Source of the DNA: Sphingomonas corticis
GTDB taxonomy: Bacteria > Pseudomonadota > Alphaproteobacteria > Sphingomonadales > Sphingomonadaceae
Length of the DNA stretch: 64,000 nt
Assembly: GCF_012035195.1 (NCBI RefSeq)
Contig: NZ_JAAVJH010000015.1
Span: 1 to 64,000 of the forward strand
Direction of reading: 5' to 3'
The notes under the pieces were generated by a model. The model saw only the letters and a program-made list of their open reading frames with translations, was not told the origin of the DNA and ran no database searches. The position numbers and the translations under genes were made by a program. Of this stretch, positions 47,101-55,302 are shown piece by piece; the stretch's first letter is position 1; the number at the start of each line of letters is the position of its first letter.

Positions 47101-47454
47101 CGCGTGGTCGGCCTCGCCGACATCCTGGTCGTCGCCCCCTACAACGCGCAGGTCAACGCGCTGCGCGCGAGACTGCCTGCGGCGGTCCGCGTCGGCACCG
47201 TCGATCGCTTCCAGGGCCAGGAGGCGCCGGTCTGCCTTGTCTCGATGACGACCTCCAGCGGCGAGGAGCTGCCGCGCGACATCGCCTTCCTCTTCTCCCT
47301 CAACCGCATCAACGTGGCGGTGTCGCGCGCGCAGGTGGCGGCGATGGTGTTCGCGAGCCCCGCGCTCCTCGAGACGCCCTGCCGGACGATCGAGGAGATG
47401 GCGCTGGTCAACGCGCTGTGCATGCTCCGCGACTACGGGGGTGACAGCTTCTGA
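44113..47454 (+). CDS. TM0106-type RecB-like nuclease fused to SF1 helicase
   Basis: The 1,113-residue protein has an N-terminal PD-(D/E)xK nuclease (Asp116 in YSDF; EVVDTK at 133-138) with a Cys set C23, C215, C218, C224 that suggests an iron-sulfur cluster as in Cas4 or AddB. A DnaQ/RNase-H-like region follows (DVFYDIEGDPYF, HDYNRTDCVSTQ). The C-terminal half is an SF1 helicase (Walker A GPPGTGKT, Walker B VDEAGQ, VAPYNAQVN, DRFQGQEA, NVAVSRAQ). It should unwind and cut DNA. It is under the WYL operator. Start could also be ATG 44119. Confidence 0.92.
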   Translation: MHMRRIDGAMRLSASDLMRFKGCRHATALDLRLIEVGDLAPGEDGAEAELLQRQGDEHELAFLDQLKADGRRVVEIPKEGISLEESVRLTHEAMRDGPDVIFQGALLDGAWGGYSDFLERVERPSNLGAWSYEVVDTKLKRKPDPKHVLQLCLYSDLLAKVQGVAPEAAHLQLGDGTRFTVRLAEVSSYARHARRMLEAFLVERPETRPEPVSACALCRWSDRCEERWEAEDSLALVAGISRSQRQKLEAAGVTTMAGLGARDERVPRMAAETQRRLVTQARLQSARRAGGPPSFELRDAEPGKGFGLLPAPDEGDVFYDIEGDPYFPGGLEYLHGVWFRENGAWEFRAFWAHTREDEGRAAADLLAFLVDRMRRYPQAHVYHYANYEIAALRRLTAQHRTGEAAMDQLQRERRFVDLFKVVSGAMVASEKGYSIKDLEAFYMEKRAADVATAGASVVFYEEWRQTGEQRLLDEIHDYNRTDCVSTQLLRDWLVRDVRPAAMAWPVLGEVPEGGTLSNLAAEDEELAALRARLLPVRERLGDRIADLLLDLSQFHRREDKPAYWAIFDRLAQESEELLDDLECIQGLVAIDQPVQVTRQSFERTYRFPEQETKLRAGKSPCMKPAAGIEEVNLRSIDHDANTLVLRRSTAKGPLPDTLDLLPPQPLRNKVLRESVAAVIDEVIAGAGRLPAVEHLLTRSAPVFLDGPRPAGVIPADGDLPAETSRAIAAMAGTTLAIQGPPGTGKTYVSALSIVNLVRAGNRIAVSSNSHKAIGNLLEAVADRARAEGVRCGVVQKSSDDGDDDAHPGIVLVGDNDAPEIAAADVVGATAWHFARYTEAAYDYLIVDEAGQVSIANILAMARCARNIVLVGDPMQLPQPLQGSHPGDSGRSCLEYLIDGHRVVPSDRGVFIPISRRMHPRVCGFISTAVYEDRLSSDDAAGGQALVSRDGVDLVGAGMRAVLHSGRSQVSPEEIDAVAARIAEVEGSTYRDRDGRERVVGLADILVVAPYNAQVNALRARLPAAVRVGTVDRFQGQEAPVCLVSMTTSSGEELPRDIAFLFSLNRINVAVSRAQVAAMVFASPALLETPCRTIEEMALVNALCMLRDYGGDSF

Positions 47455-47456
47455 CA
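47442..47456. promoter_or_regulatory. palindromic operator TGACA-N5-TGTCA, copy 3 (degenerate)
   Basis: TGACAGCTTCTGACA followed by CCC. The first 11 bases are identical to the copy at 60838; the right half has one mismatch. It includes the stop codon of the nuclease-helicase and lies 51 bases before the small gene at 47507. Confidence 0.5.
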
Positions 47457-47506
47457 CCCGCGCGTGCGACTGTGTGCATATCGAGGCACGCAGGAGACGC
47501 GGGAAC

Positions 47507-47767
47507 ATGGCACTCTGGGACATCGGCTTTCGCAACATCGTGGACGTCGACGGGCAGCTGCTCGCGATCGACGCCGACCTCATCGATCCGGCCACGCTGC
47601 TGGCGAAGGCGAACCGGCCGGCGGACGGGCCGCTCTGGCTGGTGCGCGCGGGCGAGCGCCTGCTGCTCCAGCCGCGCCAGATGATCCGCCTGAACCAGGA
47701 CGAGGTGCTCTTCTTCGAAACGGCGGAGGTTCGGCAGGCCTGGGAGCCGGCCCGGCTCGCTGCCTGA
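47507..47767 (+). CDS. small ubiquitin-like (beta-grasp) protein, tentative
   Basis: The 86-residue protein has strand-helix-strand spacing like single multi-ubiquitin-type domains: IVDVDGQLLAIDADLIDPAT, then LLAKANRPA, then LWLVRAGERLLLQPRQMIRL and VLFFETAE. The C-terminus lacks a di-glycine (ends PARLAA), so conjugation as in eukaryotes is not indicated. The ATG at 47507 has GGAGACGCGGGAAC upstream. It follows the nuclease-helicase and has its own operator copy. Assignment is by eye. Confidence 0.45.
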   Translation: MALWDIGFRNIVDVDGQLLAIDADLIDPATLLAKANRPADGPLWLVRAGERLLLQPRQMIRLNQDEVLFFETAEVRQAWEPARLAA

Positions 47768-47792
47768 GGGTCGGCCCGGCGATCGCCGCTCT

Positions 47793-48920
47793 TTAGCGTG
47801 CGGCAGCGTCGGCGCCCTCTGGCGGTGCCACTTCGACATCCGCGCCAAGGTCGGCCGCCATCGTCAGCAGCACGTAGCGGGTCACGCGTTCGAGGCCGCT
47901 GAACAGCGGCGCCTTGGCTAGGATCTTGGCCATCTCCCGGTCCGCCACCACCGGCTCGCCGAGCTGCACCTCGTATTGGGACATGTGCAGGTTGATCCAT
48001 TGGCCGAACGGGTAGCCCGAATGGACGAAGCGGCTGCGTAGGTCGTAGGCGGCCGAGATCCTGCCGGGGAAACCGTCCCTCTTGAACGAGCCCCACTGGT
48101 CCTCGGCCTCCCAACGCTCGAAGAACGAGTCGTCGACCATCGACGTTATCGCGCCGACGAACCTTCGCTTGATGCCGCGGAGCCGACCGCGAAGAAAGGT
48201 CGCGAGGCGCTCTCCGTCCTCCATCTCGTTGGCTATCCGTGCAAGCGCGGCGCGGGCCTCCTCGTCGAGCGCTTCCTCCTCGCTCGGTTCGTGGAAGTTC
48301 GAGATGATCTCGCCGGCGGTGATCAGGTTGAGGTATGCCCCCTCGGGATCGTTCTCGATCGACAGGAGCGCGCGTCTGTAGAATCGTGCCGCCGACAGGA
48401 AGGTGGCCACCCGGTGGTCGTCGCGCGGGGCTCCGAGGATCGGCGCGATGCGGCGGACCTCCCCGAGGTTGAGGGGCACCGGCCGGTCGACGCGCGGCCG
48501 CCCGTCGTTCTGCCGGAGTCTGGGTTCGCAAGGCGTCGCGAAGGTCCCTAGGTCAGGCATGCCGAAGGAGCCTGACATCTCGAACGGGCCGTGATTCTCG
48601 AACTTCTTCCCGAACAGGACACTCAGCGCGGATGCCAGCACCTCGCCGGCGTTCTCGTAGTTGGGGATGATCAGGCCCGGTGCGGGTTCCTCGGGCGGTG
48701 GTGTCCGGAACGCCAGGACGAGCGCCGTCCGGCTGAGCGAGTCGCCACCGTTCCCGAACCACTGCCGGCGCCCGGTGTAGAGGGGCGGCCATGCATGCGC
48801 GATGAGCATGTTCGGCGTGTCGAACTCGCCGACGAAGTGTGCCGGTGTCGAGAGCAAGAGCTTCTGGACGCTGTCGTCCGGGCGAAGGCGAAACTGTTGG
48901 GATCGTTCGTCGTCGGGCAT
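47793..48920 (-). CDS. HEPN-like protein, fourth gene of the TerY-P unit
   Basis: The 375-residue protein is unrecognised in its N-terminal half. The C-terminal half looks like an Apea-type HEPN domain: a long helix (NLITAGEIISNFHEPSEEEA) and the motif AYDLRSRFVHSGYPFG with Arg295 and His300 (R-x4-H, the HEPN RNase signature). It starts one base after the kinase stop, so it is part of the same transcript. It could be the RNase effector of the system, or a regulator; neither is shown. Confidence 0.6.
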   Translation of the reverse strand: MPDDERSQQFRLRPDDSVQKLLLSTPAHFVGEFDTPNMLIAHAWPPLYTGRRQWFGNGGDSLSRTALVLAFRTPPPEEPAPGLIIPNYENAGEVLASALSVLFGKKFENHGPFEMSGSFGMPDLGTFATPCEPRLRQNDGRPRVDRPVPLNLGEVRRIAPILGAPRDDHRVATFLSAARFYRRALLSIENDPEGAYLNLITAGEIISNFHEPSEEEALDEEARAALARIANEMEDGERLATFLRGRLRGIKRRFVGAITSMVDDSFFERWEAEDQWGSFKRDGFPGRISAAYDLRSRFVHSGYPFGQWINLHMSQYEVQLGEPVVADREMAKILAKAPLFSGLERVTRYVLLTMAADLGADVEVAPPEGADAAAR

Positions 48921-48921
48921 G

Positions 48922-51114
48922 TCAGTTCCTCGTCCCTCGGCAGGCCGGGTAGCGCGAGCAGCCCCAGAACTGGCGGCCGGACCGGGGTCCCCGTCGCGCC
49001 GTGCGGCGGACCATGCCGGACCCGCATTGGGGGCAGGTGGGCCTGGCGCCCGGGGTGCCCGACGGTGCCGGGGCGGGACGGGGAACGTGGCCACCACTCG
49101 CGTAGGCCGAAGCCGTGGGGCCTCGACCGGGGATGTTCGGGGATGATCTGGCGAGGTTGATCGGGGCGCTGGCCGGGACGGCCATGCCGAGCTGCCGGAG
49201 ATCCCGCGCCGCCTCGGCGCGGGCCTGGAGTGCCGCGGTGAGCGCGGGATCGGGTTGTTTGGCCCGGGCGCCGAGGAGTTGCGGCGCCGCCTGCAGCGCC
49301 GCCGCTCCCGAGCGGATCTTCGCCTCGAGGTCGGATCGCCTGCTCGCGGCCGCGGAACGCACCGCGTTCTCCGCCTGCACGTCGCTTGCGTCGGGCGTGG
49401 CGTTGTATCGGAACCTGGCCTCGTGGGCGCGGCGCCAGGCGACCAGCTTCGCCGTGAGCGCGTCGCCGAAGCCGGGGACCGCCTGGACCTTCGCCGCCGT
49501 TACGTCGGCGGCCGTCTCCACGCCGTAGGATGCGAGTGTCGCGGTCTTCGCGGGGCCGATGCCGGCGATGCTGGCGCGTCGGATCTGGAAGCGGTCCAGG
49601 AAGGCGTCGCGCTGCCTTGCCTCGCGCGTCGACTTCAGGCGCGCGAGCTCCCGGGCCATCTCCTCGTCGATCCGGCGGTGCTCGCCGATCCAGCGTTCCA
49701 CGTCGTCGCGGACCGCGGCCAGTTCGACGAGCCCGATGCGCTGCAGGAACGCCATCTCCGCGGCCCGGGCCCTCTGGTCCGCCTGCTCGTAGGCTCGGCG
49801 GAAGGGCGCCTGCTGGACCGAACCCCCGAAGAGCCTGACCAGTCCGAAGATGCCGATCCCGATCCACACGATCGCGAGCGCGCCGGCGTAGGCGAAGCCG
49901 GCGGCGGCGGCGAGCAGGGCGGCGAGCCCTAGCGCCTTCGCGCCGCGCACGGCGCCTTTCGCCTTCCGGACCGCCTCGCTGGATTCGCCGGAGGCCTCCG
50001 GGACGATGGGCAGCAGCGCGCCCGGGTCGGGCAGCCGCACGGCGCGGATCTGCGCGAGGATGCGCTCCAGGTCGAAGGGCGCGCCAGCCGGTGCGTGCGC
50101 AGCGCCCAACCGAACGTCGGGGAACATGTCGATCGCGGACTGGTCGACGATCCGGCACCACGTGCACTTGCCCGCGGCCGAGGGATAGTAGTGGGTCTTG
50201 ACCCTGCCGCAGCGGCTGAGGGAGCCCTCCAGCTCCTTCAAGAGGTGCACCCACGCCGGGGCGTCGGGCCGCGCGGCCGGGTTCTTGCCGAACGCGGCCT
50301 CGAATGCGCGCGCGATGGGTGGCGGGAGGTCGGATAGCGTGATCGACGCCGGCGGTGGCGTCGTGCGCGTCTCCGCCCTTCTGGTCTGGGAGAAGGCGAA
50401 ACGGTGCTGTGCGATGGCCTCGCCCATCGAGATGTCCCCGCCGGCGAACCGGCCGGCGTAGGGATGCTTGCCCATCGCGAGGAGATGGAACACCGCGACG
50501 GCCAGCCCGAAGTTGTCGTGGGCCTGCGTGCGCGGAACGGCCCTGAGATCGGCCCCGTGCAGTTCCGGCGGCGTGAAGTCGGGGACGCCGACGACGCACC
50601 CGTAGCGTCGGCCGTTCGCGTCGAACTGGAAGCTGTCCGCGTCGATGAGGGCGACGGTCGCGTCCTTCGAGACGAGGACGCCCGAGTGGTTGAAGTCGCC
50701 GATCACGCATCCGGTCTGGTGGACCTGGGCGACGGCCCTGGCCACGTTCAGCGCCGACCGCACGACGAAGCGGTAGTCGGCGTCCGGGAAGGCAGTCCGT
50801 CTGGATTTGGGGCTGTAGAGCTCGTGCAGAGGGCGGTAGCCGGAGACGAGGCGCATCAGGAAGCCGACGAAGACCCCGCGGGCGTCGGTCGCGATCGCCG
50901 AGGGGAAGGCCACCAGCTTCGTCGTGGAGGCCAGCGCGGCCTCCACCATGGCCCGGACCTTCGGCTCGCGCTCCGGCCGGAGATCCTGACGGTAGATCTT
51001 CACGGCGCCGTCCGGACTGCCCTCCAGGGCGAAGACCTCGCCCTCGCCGCCCTTCCCGATCCGCCTTCCCAGCGTGTGCGCGCGTCCGGCGACCCTAACC
51101 GTCTGCATCGTCAC
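48922..51114 (-). CDS. YegI-like protein kinase with HhH and zinc-ribbon (TerY-P kinase)
   Basis: The 730-residue protein has an N-terminal kinase domain: Gly loop GKGGEGEVF (20-28), Lys39 in AVKIYR, a catalytic loop IGDFNHSGVLV and ALIDADSFQF in place of DFG, as in YegI. A Cys pair (CTWC), a membrane segment (ALGLAALLAAAAGFAYAGAL), coiled helices, a HhH domain (about 505-550) and a topoisomerase-type zinc ribbon (CPQCGSGM, CSRYPACRG) follow. HhH plus zinc ribbon suggests DNA contact. GTG 51114 overlaps the PP2C stop; ATG 51108 is an option. Confidence 0.88.
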   Translation of the reverse strand: MTMQTVRVAGRAHTLGRRIGKGGEGEVFALEGSPDGAVKIYRQDLRPEREPKVRAMVEAALASTTKLVAFPSAIATDARGVFVGFLMRLVSGYRPLHELYSPKSRRTAFPDADYRFVVRSALNVARAVAQVHQTGCVIGDFNHSGVLVSKDATVALIDADSFQFDANGRRYGCVVGVPDFTPPELHGADLRAVPRTQAHDNFGLAVAVFHLLAMGKHPYAGRFAGGDISMGEAIAQHRFAFSQTRRAETRTTPPPASITLSDLPPPIARAFEAAFGKNPAARPDAPAWVHLLKELEGSLSRCGRVKTHYYPSAAGKCTWCRIVDQSAIDMFPDVRLGAAHAPAGAPFDLERILAQIRAVRLPDPGALLPIVPEASGESSEAVRKAKGAVRGAKALGLAALLAAAAGFAYAGALAIVWIGIGIFGLVRLFGGSVQQAPFRRAYEQADQRARAAEMAFLQRIGLVELAAVRDDVERWIGEHRRIDEEMARELARLKSTREARQRDAFLDRFQIRRASIAGIGPAKTATLASYGVETAADVTAAKVQAVPGFGDALTAKLVAWRRAHEARFRYNATPDASDVQAENAVRSAAASRRSDLEAKIRSGAAALQAAPQLLGARAKQPDPALTAALQARAEAARDLRQLGMAVPASAPINLARSSPNIPGRGPTASAYASGGHVPRPAPAPSGTPGARPTCPQCGSGMVRRTARRGPRSGRQFWGCSRYPACRGTRN

Positions 51115-51872
51115 GCGCCGGAGACGAGGACCAGCGTCTTGTCGTCGTCGGTGCGCTCGCAGATCGCCGGTCCGTCGAGGTAGCGGCCCAGCGCGGCGGA
51201 CAGGTCGACGAGCTTGCCGGCCGCCTCGGCCGTGTCGACCGGCCGGATCATTGGCCCGAAGAAGCCCGGGTGCGGCCTGCGCTCCGCCTGCTGGAGCGCG
51301 ATCGTCTCGATCCCGTCCGAGAACACGGCGAAGCCGTCATGCGTGGAAGGTGCGCGGACCGCGTTGAGGCGCACCTCGGGATCGTCCGTCACGAAGTAGG
51401 TGGTCGATGCGAACTCGCCGCTGTCCGGCCAGCAGATCGCCACCCATTCGCCGTCGACGCGGCCCACGATCGAGCTGTCGCCGACCTGGAGGGCGAGCAG
51501 TTCGCCGCGTCTCACGACGAGCATAGCGAGCGTCGCGGCGAACTGCCGTCGCGTGACCTTCCTCTTCTCCGCGACGACCGACAGCGTGTCCCGCAAATCG
51601 TCGAGCCAATCGAGGACGAGATCCTCGTCTGGCATCGCGTCGTGCCGCTCGAACCACCCCCGGAGCCTCGCCGCCATCGACCTGCAGACCAGGGAGGCTC
51701 CCTCGCCGCCGAACGGCGCGCTGCCGGCGCCGTCCGAAACGACGACGCAGAGCGTGTCGTCTCGAAGGGTGCGCGCGAGGTAGGCGTCCTGCTTCCTTGT
51801 GCCCGCCTTGAGGTGGGAGGTGCCGATCCTGGATGCGGCGGCCCAGCGCCACCGGGGGCGATCAGCCGGCAA
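51111..51872 (-). CDS. PP2C-family protein phosphatase (TerY-P)
   Basis: The 253-residue protein has PP2C motifs: [44 protein letters not shown] and [10 protein letters not shown], with the metal-binding Asp residues in SDGAGS, and SDGIET. It should remove phosphates placed by the neighbouring kinase. The start appears to be a TTG at 51872; no upstream ATG is in frame. It overlaps the vWA gene by 11 bases and the kinase by 4. Confidence 0.9.
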   Translation of the reverse strand: MPADRPRWRWAAASRIGTSHLKAGTRKQDAYLARTLRDDTLCVVVSDGAGSAPFGGEGASLVCRSMAARLRGWFERHDAMPDEDLVLDWLDDLRDTLSVVAEKRKVTRRQFAATLAMLVVRRGELLALQVGDSSIVGRVDGEWVAICWPDSGEFASTTYFVTDDPEVRLNAVRAPSTHDGFAVFSDGIETIALQQAERRPHPGFFGPMIRPVDTAEAAGKLVDLSAALGRYLDGPAICERTDDDKTLVLVSGA

Positions 51873-52539
51873 CAGCCCAGCCGTCGGGCGCGGTGGGGTT
51901 CGCCAGCGACACGGCGTCGCCGGGGCTCGACTGCGAGACCGCGCTCAGGGAGCTCGACAGCCACTGGAAGAGTTCGCGGAACGCGAGGCCCTTGAGCTTG
52001 AGGGGCTGGCGCGTGCCGATCTGCGACAGGACGGACATGTCCGCGCCTTCGACGCCGGCGGCGTAGAACATGAACTCCTTGCGCTCTTCGCCCTCGTGCA
52101 CGCGGCGCTTCGCCTCCTGCCAGCTGTCCGTCGGCGCGCCGTCGGTGATCAGGAATACCCAGGGGCGGTAATACTTGATGCCGTTCGCGCGATAGCGGTC
52201 CTTGCGTTCGCGCAGCAGGTCGAGCGCCGTCACGATGGCCTCGCCCATCGGGGTGGCGCCGCTCGCTTCGAAGTTCTCGGGATACCAGCCGTCGACCGTC
52301 GTGAATTCCGTGCGCGTCTGCACCGGACCGAACGTGACGATCGCTAGTTCCACGCGCTTGGCGGCCATCGGATCCGAATGCAGCTCGTCCTTGAACTCGA
52401 CCAGCGCGCTGTTGAGCTGGTTGATCGGCGCGCCCCGCATCGAGGTCGACGTGTCGATGAGCAGGACGCACGGGCACCGCTGCTCCGGGTTCTCCGCGAA
52501 CTCGGCGTCCGCGAATGGCTGCTGCTCGAAGTCGTCCAT
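51862..52539 (-). CDS. TerY-like vWA-domain protein (TerY-P)
   Basis: The 225-residue protein is a von Willebrand A domain with a MIDAS site (DTSTSM from Asp29, later SGATPMGEA and [10 protein letters not shown]). It is the first gene of the vWA-PP2C-kinase triad, known as TerY-P and, in E. coli, yegL-yegK-yegI. In Ter-type systems the vWA protein scaffolds the others. The triad has been listed among candidate phage-defence systems. Confidence 0.92.
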   Translation of the reverse strand: MDDFEQQPFADAEFAENPEQRCPCVLLIDTSTSMRGAPINQLNSALVEFKDELHSDPMAAKRVELAIVTFGPVQTRTEFTTVDGWYPENFEASGATPMGEAIVTALDLLRERKDRYRANGIKYYRPWVFLITDGAPTDSWQEAKRRVHEGEERKEFMFYAAGVEGADMSVLSQIGTRQPLKLKGLAFRELFQWLSSSLSAVSQSSPGDAVSLANPTAPDGWAVAG

Positions 52540-52753
52540 GAGTATCCCCCTTCTTTCTCGAATTGCTAGCGCCGATTATCTGGAATCCAAAGGTCTTTCC
52601 TCCGTGCCCAGCGCAAGCTCCTTTGCCTCGCGCCCGGTTCTATCCGGAATGGATCCATCAGTCGTATCGCCACTGCGGATGATCGCGTCCGCGAATGCGG
52701 ATGTTCGGGAAGTCGGAAGCGCACTGCGGCGTGCGCCGACCCGGACGCACACC

Positions 52754-53260
52754 TCAGCCCAGGTCTGGTCCGCATTCCAGGAGCGCTTTCCCGAGGCTGA
52801 TCCGCTCCTCCCGAGCGAAGCCGAGCGCCTCGTAGAAGCCGGCCAGCCTTTCGTTGGAACCACGGACCTGCAGGTTCACCTTGGTGCATCCCAGCGCGGC
52901 CAGCCGCCTCTCCGCCTCGCGGACGAGGGAGCGGCCGATGCCCCGCGATCTCTGCTCCCTTCTCACCGCGAGCGAATAGAGCCATCCGCGGTGCCCGTCG
53001 TAGCCCGCCATGACGGTCCCGGCGACGTGTCCGTCCAGCGTCGCGACGACGAGGAGGTCGGGTTGCACCGCCAGCTTCTGCGGTATTGCGGCTTCCGCCC
53101 GGTTCCGCGGCGGATCGTCGGGGAATGCCTCGTTCCAGAGGTCGCGGACCTGAGCGAACTGGGTCGCGCGGTATGTGCCGATCTGCAGGCCCGGCACAGG
53201 GTGGACGTCCGCAGCTGAGGACGCCGACCGCCGCGGACGTTCTTCGTCGGCGCTGCTCAT
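52754..53260 (-). CDS. GNAT-family N-acetyltransferase
   Basis: The 168-residue protein has the GNAT core: LYSLAVRREQRSRGIGRSLV with the acetyl-CoA loop RSRGIG, and NERLAGFYEALGFAREERIS near the end. Substrate unknown; small-molecule detoxification fits the operon (NMO, GST, MFS). The ATG at 53260 overlaps the MFS stop by 4 bases, making it the last gene of that four-gene unit. Confidence 0.9.
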   Translation of the reverse strand: MSSADEERPRRSASSAADVHPVPGLQIGTYRATQFAQVRDLWNEAFPDDPPRNRAEAAIPQKLAVQPDLLVVATLDGHVAGTVMAGYDGHRGWLYSLAVRREQRSRGIGRSLVREAERRLAALGCTKVNLQVRGSNERLAGFYEALGFAREERISLGKALLECGPDLG

Positions 53261-54675
53261 GCCGCCCGATGCGTGGCCGCGCGGCGCTCGGCGAAGACGA
53301 GGCACAGGGCCGCAAGCACCCCGAGCGCCACAAGGGCCGCGTTCGCGAACGTCGCCGTCGCGAACGCCCGGCGGTAGTCGTCGTGCTGGCCGGCGCCCAG
53401 CGTCGCGAAGAACACCCCGCCGACGATGGCGACGCCCGTCGAGGCCCCGACCTGCAGCGAGGACATCACCAACCCGGCGGCCAGTCCGGCGTGCTCGGGC
53501 TCGACGCCCCCGACGACGGTCCCGACGATGGTCGGCATGATGATCCCGAACCCCGCGCCGAGGAGCACGAGGCCGGCGGTCGGGATGCCGAGGCCGCTTG
53601 CCCCGTGACCCATCCCGATCACGATCAGGCCCGCGAACTGCGAGGCCATCCCGAGAAGCGTCACTGCGCTGCCGAGCCGCTTTGCGAGCGAGGCGGAGGC
53701 GAGCGACACCGCGAAGTAGCTCGCCGACATCGGCATGAGCGCCAAGCCCGACTTCGCGGGCGCGACGTGCTCGCCGCTCTGCAGCAGGATTGCGATGGTC
53801 ATGAACATCGCCGACGTGGTGTAGAAGGCGGCGGCGATCGCCGCGCCGAAGGCCATCGCCGGACGGCGGAACAGGTCGACGCGCACGAGCGGGTCGCCGC
53901 CGCGCCGGGCGACCGCGACCTCCCACCTGACGAACGCGGCGACGAGGGCCGGCGTCGCCGCTAGCGACGCGAAGCACCACGCGGGCCATCCCGCCTCCCG
54001 TCCGGCGGTCAGTGGGACGACGAGCGACAGCAGTGCGGCGCTGCTGATCGCGACGCCGATGAGGTCGAGGTGCTGCGGGTTCGGGGAGCGGGTGTCCTCG
54101 AGTGCGAGCGTCGCGCCGGCGAGCGCGGCGAGGCCGAGCGGGACGTTGACCAGGAATACCGGTTGCCAGGACAGCCCGAACGGGCGGGACTCGACGATGA
54201 GGCCGCCGACGACCTGGCCGCTCACGAAGGCGAGGCCGAAGGTGGCGCCGTAGAGCGCGAGCGCGAGCCGCAGGCGGTGCCCCGGGAAGATGTGGCGGAT
54301 CGAGGAGATGACCTGCGGCGCCATGACCGTCGCCGTCGTGGCCTGGAGCATGCGTCCGCCGATCAGCCACGCCGGCGTCCGCGCGGTGCCGCACAGCGTC
54401 GAGGCGAGCGTGAAGCCGACGAGGCCCAGCATGAACATGCGCCTGCGTCCGTAGCGGTCGCCGAGGCGGCCGCCGGTGATCAGCAGGACGGCGTAGGTCG
54501 ACATGTAGACGTTCATGACGAGCTGCAGCTGCGATGGCGACGCGTGGAGGTCGCTGCGGATCGCCGGGATCGCGAGGTTGACGACGTTGAAGTCGAGGAT
54601 CGGCAGGAAAGCCCCGAGCAGGAGAACCGCGAGGGCCGCCCAGTCGCCTCTATCCGAGGCGCCACCGGCGTCCAT
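53257..54675 (-). CDS. MFS drug transporter, DHA2-type
   Basis: The 472-residue protein has about 13-14 membrane segments. It shows the MFS motif GGRLGDRYGRRRMF near residue 70 and the DHA2 pattern DFNVVNLAIPAIRSDL in helix 1. It is a proton-driven exporter of drugs or toxic metabolites. It is in an operon with nitronate monooxygenase, GST and GNAT, so it may export conjugates. Confidence 0.92.
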   Translation of the reverse strand: MDAGGASDRGDWAALAVLLLGAFLPILDFNVVNLAIPAIRSDLHASPSQLQLVMNVYMSTYAVLLITGGRLGDRYGRRRMFMLGLVGFTLASTLCGTARTPAWLIGGRMLQATTATVMAPQVISSIRHIFPGHRLRLALALYGATFGLAFVSGQVVGGLIVESRPFGLSWQPVFLVNVPLGLAALAGATLALEDTRSPNPQHLDLIGVAISSAALLSLVVPLTAGREAGWPAWCFASLAATPALVAAFVRWEVAVARRGGDPLVRVDLFRRPAMAFGAAIAAAFYTTSAMFMTIAILLQSGEHVAPAKSGLALMPMSASYFAVSLASASLAKRLGSAVTLLGMASQFAGLIVIGMGHGASGLGIPTAGLVLLGAGFGIIMPTIVGTVVGGVEPEHAGLAAGLVMSSLQVGASTGVAIVGGVFFATLGAGQHDDYRRAFATATFANAALVALGVLAALCLVFAERRAATHRAA

Positions 54676-55302
54676 TCAGCTCAACCCCTGCGTGGCGAGG
54701 GCGCGCCTCACGGACGGGCGTTCGCACATCCGCCGGTAGTGGTCGGCGACGTTCGGGAAGGGTGTCGTGTCGAGGCCGATGCGCGGCAGCCACCGCGTCA
54801 TCAGGTAGACGTAGAAGTCCGACGTCGAGATCGCGTGGCCGAGCATCCACGGCCCCTGCGCCAGGTCGCGGTCGATGAGGTCGAAGCATTTTGAGTAGTT
54901 GGAGACCGCCTTGGCGGCCATGTCGGCCCTGGCCTGCTCGGTGTCCGCCCACCGGTAGCCGCGCAGTCCGTGCGCGATCGCGACATGGACGGTGGAGGAG
55001 ATCCAGGCGTTCACGGCGTTCATCCGCGCGAGCCCGAACGCGTCGGCGGGCGCGAGCTCCGCCTCCGGATGGGTCGCGGCGACGTAGCCGAGGATCGCGG
55101 CGACCTCGGTGAGCGGGCCGTGCGCCGTCTCGAGGACGGGGACCCGGCCCTTCGGGTTCAGGGCGAGGAACCCGGGCGTGAACTGGTCTCCCGCGGCGAG
55201 GTCGAGGCGGACCGCCTCGAAGTCGGCGCCGGCCTCCTCGAGCGCCGCGTGGACCGCGAGCGAGCAGCTCCCGGGTGAGTAGTGGAGGCGCAGCGCGGTC
55301 AC
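54676..55302 (-). CDS. glutathione S-transferase
   Basis: The 208-residue protein has a thioredoxin-fold N-terminus (LRLHYSPGSCSLAVHAALEE) with the Ser or Cys of SPGSCS as the likely catalytic position, a glutathione site (LTEVAAILGYVA), and a helical C-terminal domain. This is the beta-class type. It conjugates glutathione to electrophiles. GTG start at 55302 overlaps the NMO stop; the MFS gene starts one base before the GST stop region. Confidence 0.92.
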   Translation of the reverse strand: MTALRLHYSPGSCSLAVHAALEEAGADFEAVRLDLAAGDQFTPGFLALNPKGRVPVLETAHGPLTEVAAILGYVAATHPEAELAPADAFGLARMNAVNAWISSTVHVAIAHGLRGYRWADTEQARADMAAKAVSNYSKCFDLIDRDLAQGPWMLGHAISTSDFYVYLMTRWLPRIGLDTTPFPNVADHYRRMCERPSVRRALATQGLS

